This document shows, one piece after another, positions 22,980 to 30,165 of a stretch of 33,184 nt of DNA. How positions within the stretch are numbered: position 1 is the stretch's first letter; each line of letters begins with the position of its first letter. The notes beneath the pieces were generated by a model that was given only the letters and a program-made list of their open reading frames with translations, ran no database searches and had not been told where the DNA came from. Where the stretch lies: positions 1-33,184 of the forward strand of contig JBBSBE010000034.1 in assembly GCA_038251625.1 (NCBI GenBank), in the 5' to 3' direction. This DNA is from JBBQXK01 sp038251625. Lineage in GTDB: Bacteria > Pseudomonadota > Alphaproteobacteria > Rhodobacterales > Rhodobacteraceae. A program made the position numbers and the translations under genes.

Positions 22980-25421
22980 TCATGTGCTGACGGGGCTCAG
23001 CCTTCTTGTTCCCTGCACCGTCCAGTCAGACGGGCAAATCCTGCGGCCTTCTGCGCTTACGCTACCATCGGGATGGAATTGCACCAAACCGTATTCAGCA
23101 TCCCGCAGGGCGATTTCTGCGCGCGGATCTTCCGCATCGATTGCAGGCGCCGCAGCGCCCCCCATCCGCAGCACCCACCAACCGCGCTGCCCCGCAAGGC
23201 GCAACTCGCACCCCGCCGTCGGCCCGGATTGCAACAGCGCAAGCGGCCCCGAGGCGCGCAACGCCAGATGACCCGCGCCGCTGATGGCGCGCGCTTGCGC
23301 GTCCGTGACCGTCCAGCCGTCAAAGACAGGCGTCGGGAACCAGGCATGGGTGAAATCGGGTTGTTCCGGCTGCCCGTCGAACCACACGACCGCCAGCCCC
23401 CGGTACTGCTGCACGCGCGGCACCGATGCCGACCCGCCCCAGTAGGACGGGCGGCCATAGCCCGAATGGATCACCTCGCCCGGATGCGTGATCCAGACCT
23501 GCGCATCGGCATTTCCGCCGATCCGGGCGTGCACCAGCGTTTCCTGATACCCCCAGTCGAACCAGCGATAGGCCGCGGCCGTGCCAAGCGCCCAATGTTC
23601 GCATTTTGCATGGGAAAGGGCCGCAAACCGCCCTTCGCCCTGTGCATAGACCCACTCCTGTTCAACTCCGCCCGGCAGACTTGCCCGTTCCGCCAGCCCC
23701 TCGGGCAGCACCAGCCCGTGGTCACGCATCGCCAGCGCCAGCCCCGGCAGCGCATGAAACCGCGCGCCAAGGTTGCCCGTGCCCCACAGCATCCGCGTGA
23801 TGGCCGACAGTTCCAGCGTCCGCCCCGCCCGCAGCGTGTGCTCATAGCTGCGCCCCTGCGCCGCCGTCAGCACGCCGTGATGGGCGGAATTGGCAACCAT
23901 CTCGATCAACCGCGCGATGCAGGCACCCGCCCGCACCCGGATACCGGCATCGGGCGCCAGCGCGAAAAGGGCGGTCAGGCCCTTCAGATCAATCGGGAAA
24001 TAGGGGGCAGAATTGAACTCTGCCATCTCCCATTCCTCGAAATGGTCCAGCCACGCCTGCACCCGTGCCCGCCCCACCGCCGACTGGTCGCTGCCCTTGC
24101 GCCCCGAGCGGCCAAAGGTGGCATCCGGCAGATATGACCCCGCCAGATAGGCAGAGGTGTGGAACAAAAGCGCGTGGTTTTCGCTGAAGTACCACTGCAC
24201 ATCGTTGCCGGGCTCATCCATCCAGTAGCGGTAGCCAAGCACCGCCGCATCGATCCGTCCCCGTACATCGGCGGACAGCAGATCGCCAAATCGCATCCGC
24301 CCCCAAAGCAGCGGCACCAGCGCGAAATCGGCGCAATCCCAGCACTCTTCGATCGCGGGCAGCGTCTGCAGGATCATCGCCTCGGTCGCCTCTCCGCCCA
24401 GCCCGATGCCAAGCCGCGCCAGCGCCGCCACCGTATCGGGCTCGGCCTTGGCCGCTACCCAGGTCAGCGCTTCGTCAATACGGGCGGGCAGGCCCCCGGG
24501 CGCCGCACCCTGCCCCGCCAGATCGCAGACCTCGACCCCGAAGGTCCGCGTGGCGGCAAACCCGCCTGCATCCAGCGTAACCGTGAAATGCCGGAAATCG
24601 CCGGGCAGGTTCGCCACGGCGTCAATCTCCAGCCGCGCGGCTCCGGCGGGAAGATGCCGCGTCAGCGCCATCCCCTGATGCGACATGAAATCCCCCTCGA
24701 CCCGCACCGCCACATCCAGTGGCGCGGGTACGGGTGCGGGCAAGACCAGCGCCACCGTGCCCCCGGTATAGGCGGGCGCGTCGAAATGCGCAGCCTCCAG
24801 CGCCGCTTCGACCGCGCGGGCCAGCACGGCATCACCCACCGGTATGCCCGCCTCGGCCTCTGGCCCCTCCAGCCAGTCCACCTGGGTGAAATAGCGCGCG
24901 TCCCGCTCGGCCAGATCGTCGAAGAACACCTCGATCCGGTTGTCGCCCGCCACCAGATCGACCTCAAACGCGGCCACCGTCTCGGCGTTGCGCTTGTAGG
25001 GTGCCATCCAGCCCACCTCGGCGCCGTTCACAAACAGCACCGCCCCCCCGCAGGTGCGCAAGGCCAGCCGCGCGCGGCCCGCCTCCCCCCTGATCGTGCA
25101 GGCCGCCCACGTGGCCAGATGCGTCGCCCGGAACCAGAAGCCCGAAAGGTCGAGCCGTGGCGATCCGAACGGCAGCCACACCCTCTTTGCCGCGAAAGCC
25201 CCCGCCACCACGGGCCGCTTCTCCCGCCGCTCCGCCGCAAAGATCGTGCGGCAGGGGTATTCGTGGGGGATGAAGTTCTTGTCCTTCGTCAGAAAGAAGA
25301 AGGGGTCCATCTCGCCCTTCATCGGCTGGTCGGGCACGTCATAGCGCGCCTCCGCCATGGCGCCGATCTGCCAGTATCCGATGGCCGTGCCGGGCGTCAG
25401 GGGATGCGACAGCAGGTTCAT
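22980..25421 (-). CDS. 813-aa protein of unknown family in a uronate operon, possible lyase or glycosidase
   Basis: I do not recognise a named family. There is no signal peptide, so it is cytoplasmic. Residues about 90-170 look like a jelly-roll sugar-binding domain of GH2 type (LFVNGAEVGWMAPYKRNAET, then DNRIEVFFDDLAERD). From about 310 to 580 the sequence is helical with the character of an (alpha/alpha)6 toroid: PAIEECWDCADFALVPLLW, QWYFSENHALLFHTSAYLAG (N415, H416, H421), EEWEMAEFNSAPYFP, MVANSAHHGVLTAAQGRSYEH (H514, H515, R524, Y526). The C-terminus (about 590-810) is beta-rich, with repeated W and GY. This helical-toroid plus beta-sandwich order, with Asn/His/Tyr/Arg clusters, is typical of several polysaccharide lyase families and some glycosidases. 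The ATG overlaps the kduI stop (ATGA). Given GH105 and KduI upstream, a lyase making unsaturated uronides is a reasonable hypothesis, not shown. Confidence 0.85.
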   Translation of the reverse strand: MNLLSHPLTPGTAIGYWQIGAMAEARYDVPDQPMKGEMDPFFFLTKDKNFIPHEYPCRTIFAAERREKRPVVAGAFAAKRVWLPFGSPRLDLSGFWFRATHLATWAACTIRGEAGRARLALRTCGGAVLFVNGAEVGWMAPYKRNAETVAAFEVDLVAGDNRIEVFFDDLAERDARYFTQVDWLEGPEAEAGIPVGDAVLARAVEAALEAAHFDAPAYTGGTVALVLPAPVPAPLDVAVRVEGDFMSHQGMALTRHLPAGAARLEIDAVANLPGDFRHFTVTLDAGGFAATRTFGVEVCDLAGQGAAPGGLPARIDEALTWVAAKAEPDTVAALARLGIGLGGEATEAMILQTLPAIEECWDCADFALVPLLWGRMRFGDLLSADVRGRIDAAVLGYRYWMDEPGNDVQWYFSENHALLFHTSAYLAGSYLPDATFGRSGRKGSDQSAVGRARVQAWLDHFEEWEMAEFNSAPYFPIDLKGLTALFALAPDAGIRVRAGACIARLIEMVANSAHHGVLTAAQGRSYEHTLRAGRTLELSAITRMLWGTGNLGARFHALPGLALAMRDHGLVLPEGLAERASLPGGVEQEWVYAQGEGRFAALSHAKCEHWALGTAAAYRWFDWGYQETLVHARIGGNADAQVWITHPGEVIHSGYGRPSYWGGSASVPRVQQYRGLAVVWFDGQPEQPDFTHAWFPTPVFDGWTVTDAQARAISGAGHLALRASGPLALLQSGPTAGCELRLAGQRGWWVLRMGGAAAPAIDAEDPRAEIALRDAEYGLVQFHPDGSVSAEGRRICPSDWTVQGTRRLSPVST

Positions 25422-26248
25422 CTCAGCGCAGCCACGGGCACGGGGGCGACATCGGTATAGGCCTGATTCTCACCCGTCATCCCCCAGACAAACGCATAGA
25501 GCCCCGTCCCCGCCCCCATGTGGATAGACCACGCGGGCGACAGCACCATGTCACCACTGGCCACGATCAGGCTGCGGGTTTCCTCGGGCCGCCCCATCAG
25601 GTGGATCACGCGGTCGTCGGGCGACAGGTCAAAGTAGCAATACGCCTCCATCCGCCGCTCGTGCAGATGGGGCGGCATCGTGTTCCACACCGATCCCGGC
25701 GCGGGATCGGTTATGCCCATCAGAAGAAGGCACGACGGCGCCACCTCGGGGTGGATATAAATGGCCAGGCTGCGCACGTTGGCGCGTGCAGGGTCGCCCA
25801 TGGTCAGCACCTTCGCCTCTGCCTTCGGGATCAGCCTGTGCGGATGATCGGCCCCTGCAGGCACCGAATTCAGGTAGAACCACGCCGGATGGCCCGCATC
25901 GTCGCTTTCGCACAGAACCTCGCGCGCACCCCTCCCGACATAAAGGATATCGCGGTTCCCCACCGAAAAGCGCACCCCGTCCACCGTGATCGCCCCCGGC
26001 CCGCCAAGGTTCGCGATCCCCGCCTCGCGCGCGTCAAAGAAATGCGGCGTGCCCACATCATCGCCCGCACCGAACCCCAGGGCGCGGCCGGTGGGCACGA
26101 TCCCGCCAAGGATCATCCGGTCCACATGGGTATAGGTGAACCGCGCCTCGCCGGGGGCAAAGCTGCCCTCCACCATGAACTCCGCGCGCAGCCGCGCGGT
26201 GTCATAGCCCGGATAGTCGCCCGGATTGCCGCCATAGCGGATGTCCAT
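25418..26248 (-). CDS. kduI: 5-keto-4-deoxyuronate isomerase (276 aa)
   Basis: Zinc-dependent cupin isomerase that converts 5-keto-4-deoxyuronate (4-deoxy-L-threo-5-hexosulose uronate, DKI) into 2,5-diketo-3-deoxygluconate in the pectin/uronate pathway. Metal ligands are visible as H194 and H196 in PPHLHERRMEAY, E201, and H243 in SIHMGAGT, each exactly two residues before the E. coli KduI positions (196, 198, 203, 245). The opening FTYTHVDRMILGGIVPT and the end AFVWGMTGENQAYTDVAPV are family signatures, and the length is nearly identical. The start ATG shares one base with the GH105 stop, and the stop overlaps the 813-residue gene start. kduD, kdgK and eda are not in the window and must be elsewhere if the pathway is complete. 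Confidence 0.96.
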   Translation of the reverse strand: MDIRYGGNPGDYPGYDTARLRAEFMVEGSFAPGEARFTYTHVDRMILGGIVPTGRALGFGAGDDVGTPHFFDAREAGIANLGGPGAITVDGVRFSVGNRDILYVGRGAREVLCESDDAGHPAWFYLNSVPAGADHPHRLIPKAEAKVLTMGDPARANVRSLAIYIHPEVAPSCLLLMGITDPAPGSVWNTMPPHLHERRMEAYCYFDLSPDDRVIHLMGRPEETRSLIVASGDMVLSPAWSIHMGAGTGLYAFVWGMTGENQAYTDVAPVPVAALR

Positions 26249-27339
26249 CAGATCGCCCCTTCCCTCTGCCCTTCCGCCTCGACCAGACACAGGATCGCCA
26301 GCGCCTGACCATAGGCCGTGGGCTGGATCGGTATGTCGCGGTAAAATTGCAGATCGTGTCCCATCCGCGTGCCGTAGCTGACGCCCTGCACAGTGCCGCC
26401 ATCGTCGATCCGGTCCAGCACGAACCCCACCCCGCGCCAGCCCGCATCCGCCCATGCCGGGCGCCCGATCCCCTGCCGCGCGGCCTTCAACAGGCCATAG
26501 GCGAAACCGGCGGTGGCCGAGGTTTCCGCGTAAGATAAAGGATCGTCCAGAAGCGTCCGCCACCCCCCCGCCACCGTCTGCAACGGCAGCAGCGCCTCGA
26601 CCTGTGCGGCCAGAACGCCCTCCAGATACATCCGCACCGCGGCGGGCACCTCGCACAGTTCGAACAGATCCAGAATGCAGGCCGTCACCCAGGCATTCCC
26701 CCGCGCCCACCGCGCCCGGGCAAAGTTGTGGCGGCCCTGAAACGTCCAGCCATGAAACCAAAGGCCGGTCGTGGGATCGGTCAGGTACCGCGCATGGATC
26801 AGAAACTGCCGCAGCGCCTCATCCACCAGCGCGCGCCGCCCCGCCACCTGCCCGTAGCTGGCAAGGAAGAGGGCGCACATGAACAACGTATCGTCCCACA
26901 GCTCGCCGGGGTTCACGCGGTCGCTCACATCGTGCTGAAACCCGCCCTCCGCCGTGCGCGGCGCCTCTTCCATCACGCGGGTTGCCCAGCCGTCAAGCGC
27001 CGCTTCCCAGCGCGGATCGCGCGTCTCGGCCCACAGGACCGACAGCGCCAGCATCGGCCCGGTGGTGTTGATGTTCAGGGGCGGCAGCCCCTCGGCCAGC
27101 CTGCGCGCGTACCAGCCCTCGATCAGCGCCAGCAAGGCCGGATCGCGGTTCCGGCGCCAAAGCTGCACCAACCCGTAAAGCCCCACGCCCTGCGGCCATT
27201 CCCAGACCTCAAAGCTGATGTAATCGCCCGCCGTGCCATCCAGATTGGGCTCGTCAAAGCGGCCGTCGTGCGACAGCCCCTGAAGGCCCGCAACCAGCCG
27301 GTCAAGGCCGCCGCGCAATCGGGCAGGTGCCGGGCGCAT
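26248..27339 (-). CDS. GH105/GH88-type unsaturated uronyl hydrolase (363 aa)
   Basis: Cytoplasmic (alpha/alpha)6-barrel hydrolase of the YteR/RhiN type, which removes the 4,5-unsaturated uronic acid left at the non-reducing end by polysaccharide lyases; its spontaneously opened product is the KduI substrate. Motifs: DYISFEVWEWPQGVGLYGL (39-57), PGELWDDTLFMC (D150 in the position of the YteR catalytic Asp), TGLWFHGWTF (H196), RARWARGNAWV (208-218) and SYAETSATAGFAYGLLKA. No signal peptide. Start: the ATG at 27339 has AGGAGGAG upstream at ideal spacing; the frame continues 16 codons further into the operator region but is not needed. It is the first gene of the operon and divergent from the LacI-type gene. 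The exact oligosaccharide (rhamnogalacturonyl or another uronide) is unknown. Confidence 0.92.
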   Translation of the reverse strand: MRPAPARLRGGLDRLVAGLQGLSHDGRFDEPNLDGTAGDYISFEVWEWPQGVGLYGLVQLWRRNRDPALLALIEGWYARRLAEGLPPLNINTTGPMLALSVLWAETRDPRWEAALDGWATRVMEEAPRTAEGGFQHDVSDRVNPGELWDDTLFMCALFLASYGQVAGRRALVDEALRQFLIHARYLTDPTTGLWFHGWTFQGRHNFARARWARGNAWVTACILDLFELCEVPAAVRMYLEGVLAAQVEALLPLQTVAGGWRTLLDDPLSYAETSATAGFAYGLLKAARQGIGRPAWADAGWRGVGFVLDRIDDGGTVQGVSYGTRMGHDLQFYRDIPIQPTAYGQALAILCLVEAEGQREGAI

Positions 27340-27370
27340 GGATTCTCCTCCTGCGGTGAGAGAAGCGCGC

Positions 27371-27405
27371 TGAAAAGATTTGCACAATCAGAAAATTTTT
27401 TGCAC
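27371..27405. promoter_or_regulatory. A/T-rich candidate operator/promoter between GH105 and lacI-type genes
   Basis: In the 94-bp divergent spacer, TTTGCAC occurs at 27379-27385 and again at 27399-27405, in direct orientation exactly 20 bp (about two helical turns) apart. The first copy is framed by GATT and AATC (27377-27389), giving a partly palindromic 13-mer like a LacI-family operator, and GAAAATTTTT lies between the copies. This is the only A/T-rich stretch between the genes, so both promoters are probably here as well. Confidence 0.5.
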
Positions 27406-27433
27406 CTTCAGCGGATCGAACCAAGGCGCCCGC

Positions 27434-28474
27434 ATGCAAGTCACCGGCAAACGCGGCAAACCCAGCCGCAAGATCCGCCTCGCCGATATCGCCAGCACCT
27501 GCGGGGTCTCCATCGCCACCGTCTCGCGCGCGCTCTCTGGCGCAGGCGGCGTGCGGGCAGAGCTTGAGGCAAGCATCCGCGAGGCGGCGCAGGGCCTGCG
27601 CTATGCGGCCCCGCCCTCGCTCGCGGATCGCAAGGTGATGGTGCTGGCCAGCGCCGCCGCGATGCTCGATTTCTCGCGCAGCCAGTTCACCCATGGCGTG
27701 ATGGAAGGGCTTGCCACCCGCGCCCGTGCACTGCGGGCCGAACTTGTGACCCGCGCCGTCGCCACGCCCGAGGATGAGGCGCTGGCCCTCGCCGAAGCCG
27801 CCGCCGATCCCGCCGTGGCGGGGCTTTTGTTCCTGACGCTTGACGATGCCGCGATGCTGGCCCCCACGCGGGGATTTGCCAAACCCATCGTTCTGGTGAA
27901 CGGCGACGATCCGATGATGCAGCACTCGTCCGTCGCGCCCTGCAACCGTGCGGCGGCGGCCCGGGCAACCGACCACCTCATGCGCCTTGGGCACCGCCGC
28001 ATCCTCTTCCTGATGCGGCCCGGTCGCCGCACGATCGAGCGGCGCCGCGAAGGCTGGCGTGACAGGATGGGCGATGCCGCCGATCCGTCGCTGGTGGTCG
28101 AGGTGGCCGACTGGCTGCCCGCCTTGGCCGCCGAGGCTGTCGCCGCCCGCCTTGCCCAAGCCCGCGATTTCACCGCGATCCTTGCCGCAGGTGACAGCCT
28201 CGCCTTCGGGGCTTTGCAGGCGCTGGCCGCAGCCGGGATCAACGTGCCCGGCGACATCAGCGTGATGGGCATGGATGGCTTGCCCCAAGGCGCCTTCCAG
28301 ACCCCGCCGCTGACCGCGATGCGCATGCCCATGGCCGATATCGGCGCTGCGGCGCTGGATCTTCTGCACGATCTGCTGACAGGCCCGCCGATGCCTGCAC
28401 GGCGGATCGAGCTTGCCTGCGCCTTGGGGAAAGGCGGATCCTGCGGCCCGGCCGCCGGCGGGGTCCTGACCTAG
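27434..28474 (+). CDS. LacI family transcriptional regulator (346 aa)
   Basis: Predicted repressor of the adjacent uronate operon. The N-terminal helix-turn-helix reads IRLADIASTCGVSIATVSRALSG (about residues 14-36), followed by a hinge helix and a periplasmic-binding-protein-like effector domain with PIVLVNGDD, HLMRLGHRRILFL, FTAILAAGDSLAFGALQAL and GDISVMGMDGLPQG in the usual order. The ATG at 27434 is preceded by AAGG and gives the standard spacing to the HTH; an earlier in-frame ATG at 27380 lies inside the proposed operator. Divergent arrangement with the operon it should control is typical. The effector is probably a pathway intermediate. Its stop codon and that of the convergent diguanylate cyclase gene are provided by the same CTAG. 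Confidence 0.93.
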   Translation: MQVTGKRGKPSRKIRLADIASTCGVSIATVSRALSGAGGVRAELEASIREAAQGLRYAAPPSLADRKVMVLASAAAMLDFSRSQFTHGVMEGLATRARALRAELVTRAVATPEDEALALAEAAADPAVAGLLFLTLDDAAMLAPTRGFAKPIVLVNGDDPMMQHSSVAPCNRAAAARATDHLMRLGHRRILFLMRPGRRTIERRREGWRDRMGDAADPSLVVEVADWLPALAAEAVAARLAQARDFTAILAAGDSLAFGALQALAAAGINVPGDISVMGMDGLPQGAFQTPPLTAMRMPMADIGAAALDLLHDLLTGPPMPARRIELACALGKGGSCGPAAGGVLT

Positions 28475-29508
28475 CCGTCCATGCGCACGCCGGACGGGAC
28501 AGAGCCGTGAAAAAGCGCCATCCCCCTGCCCGCATTCTTTGACGCGTAAAGCGCCTCGTCGGCATCGTTCAGCAACTGTCCCGGCGTGGGGCGGTCGTAC
28601 ATCGACGATATCGCGATCCCGATGCTGGCCGATATCCGGCAGTCGTGGCCCTGAAACCCGATCGGCTCGCTCAGCCGCGCGACGATCCGGTCGGCGATGG
28701 TCGCCAATCTGGCGCGCTCCACCAGACCGGGAAAGACGATCACGAACTCGTCGCCCCCCAGTCGCGCCACCGTATCGCCCTGACGCGTCTCTTCGCACAG
28801 CTTCCGTGCCACCTCGCGCAAAACCTGATCGCCCGCCGCGTGGCCCAGCGTGTCATTGACCGCCTTGAAGTAATCAAGGTCGATATGCATCAACCCGAAG
28901 GCCGTGCCATTGGCCAACACTTCGCCCATCGAGGCATCAAGCGCCCGGCGGTTGCGCAGCCCTGTCAGCGTATCGGTCTGCGCCTGCGCCTCTGCCTCCT
29001 GCCGCGCCGCCTCCAGCCGCAGGTTCAACTCGCGCAACTCTTCCATGATCGCCGATTTCGCTTCCATGAGGTAAAGAAGCTCGACCGCAAGATCGGTCGT
29101 GGCAAAGTCTGCGTCCGTCAGCGCGTGGTCGCGCACCGCATCGAAAACGCCGATCCCGAACGACAGGTTCAGCACCAGCCCCTCACCATGCGCCATCGGC
29201 AGCGCGATCCCGCGAAAGACCTGCCCCGTGCCGCCACGCTGCACCAGCGACAGCCGGTCCCCCGCCCGCCGCCGCAGGTCAAGCACCGTACACACGCCAA
29301 GCGGACGGCGCACGTCGAACAGCGAAAAGAACGTCTGCCCGGCCAGCATCGGCGCCCGAAACACCTTGCAGAGCGTGGGCCCCGCGGTGCGCACTATGCC
29401 TTCGGCATCCAGGGCCAGATGCATTGGCATCAGCCGGTTCAGCGCAGCCGGACCTAGGGCCATGCCGCCCGCAATCTGGGTAAATCTGGACAGATCGCCA
29501 CCCAGCAT
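28471..29508 (-). CDS. HNOBA-GGDEF diguanylate cyclase (345 aa)
   Basis: Cytoplasmic enzyme predicted to make cyclic di-GMP from two GTP. Residues about 10-145 form a PAS-like HNOBA domain (LALDAEGIVRTAGPTL, GQTFFSLFDVRRPLG, LVLNLSFGIGVFDAVRDHALTDADFA), the domain that partners H-NOX sensors in soluble guanylate cyclases. A coiled-coil signalling helix follows (about 145-178), then the GGDEF domain starting at DTLTGLRNRRALD, with intact active-site GGDEF at 251-255, metal-site D in HIDLDYFKAVND, and the product-inhibition I-site RQGD at 242-245. Activity and feedback inhibition are therefore both expected. It starts three bases after the H-NOX stop, so the pair is an operon and probably a complex. 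The stop shares CTAG with the LacI-type gene. Confidence 0.94.
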   Translation of the reverse strand: MLGGDLSRFTQIAGGMALGPAALNRLMPMHLALDAEGIVRTAGPTLCKVFRAPMLAGQTFFSLFDVRRPLGVCTVLDLRRRAGDRLSLVQRGGTGQVFRGIALPMAHGEGLVLNLSFGIGVFDAVRDHALTDADFATTDLAVELLYLMEAKSAIMEELRELNLRLEAARQEAEAQAQTDTLTGLRNRRALDASMGEVLANGTAFGLMHIDLDYFKAVNDTLGHAAGDQVLREVARKLCEETRQGDTVARLGGDEFVIVFPGLVERARLATIADRIVARLSEPIGFQGHDCRISASIGIAISSMYDRPTPGQLLNDADEALYASKNAGRGMALFHGSVPSGVRMDG

Positions 29509-29511
29509 CGC

Positions 29512-30099
29512 CTATCCCCCCGGCGCGACCAGCTCGAACGGCCGCCCGCTGCTGAACCGCATGTCCAGAAGGTGAACCGCGATCTCTTCATCCCCCGCCT
29601 TGGACCCCAGATAGTCCAACGTCACCAGCGCACCGTAGTCATCGGCCATCGCGCGCAAAAGGCCCAGCATCACATGCCCCGCCCCCGCCACCGGCGCCCG
29701 CACCGTCAGGGTGTAGCGGTCGGGCGCATGTTCGACCAGAACAAGCACCGGCAATTCCAGATCGGGCAGCGCCAGCCGCCCCCTGCCCCGCAAATCTTCC
29801 AGCGATTGCAGGAAATCGGTGAAGCCCACGCCGCCAAAGCGCAGCAGCCGCCGCAGCGCCTGCACATTGGGATGCGACACCAGATACGTCCCCATATCCT
29901 CCAGCACCGAATCGCGGGGGCGGTCCAGCACGCGCACGGTGGCGGCGATCGCGGCCTCGGTCTGCTCCAGCGGGTACAGCAGCATCGGCTCGAAATTGCT
30001 GTGCGGCAGACAGGCCGATTGTGCCACCGCCTTCCAGACAGATGGCCCATAGGTATCGCGCACGAAACACTGGATCGCCCGATTGATCAGCCCGTGCAT
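29512..30099 (-). CDS. H-NOX (HNOB) domain protein lacking the proximal heme histidine (195 aa)
   Basis: Stand-alone H-NOX fold. The N-terminal HGLINRAIQCFVRDTYGPSVWKAV matches the start of guanylate cyclase beta-1 and bacterial H-NOX. TYLVSHPNVQALRRLLRFGGVGFTDFLQSLEDL aligns with the region around the heme-ligating His of sGC (FLQNLDALHDHL), but here the ligand position is R104 (SLEDLRGRG). The YxSxR heme-propionate motif is degraded to T130-x-T132-x-R134, retaining only the Arg. Classical heme binding and NO sensing are thus doubtful; another ligand, altered ligation or a purely regulatory interaction is possible. It is the first gene of the pair with the HNOBA-GGDEF cyclase. The start ATG at 30099 has GAGGGGAT upstream. 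A GTTAAC lies in the 66-bp promoter region. Confidence 0.88.
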   Translation of the reverse strand: MHGLINRAIQCFVRDTYGPSVWKAVAQSACLPHSNFEPMLLYPLEQTEAAIAATVRVLDRPRDSVLEDMGTYLVSHPNVQALRRLLRFGGVGFTDFLQSLEDLRGRGRLALPDLELPVLVLVEHAPDRYTLTVRAPVAGAGHVMLGLLRAMADDYGALVTLDYLGSKAGDEEIAVHLLDMRFSSGRPFELVAPGG

Positions 30100-30165
30100 G
30101 GCCCGCTATCCCCTCGATTCCCGCACAAGCCTAAGGGTGCTGCGTTAACAATCTGCCAACACCCG

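Noticed and set aside
24159..25460. 433-residue plus-strand frame opposite the unknown operon enzyme
   Set aside because: Rich in His/Arg/Gln/Pro, as expected from antisense of a high-GC gene; no start signal and no domain.
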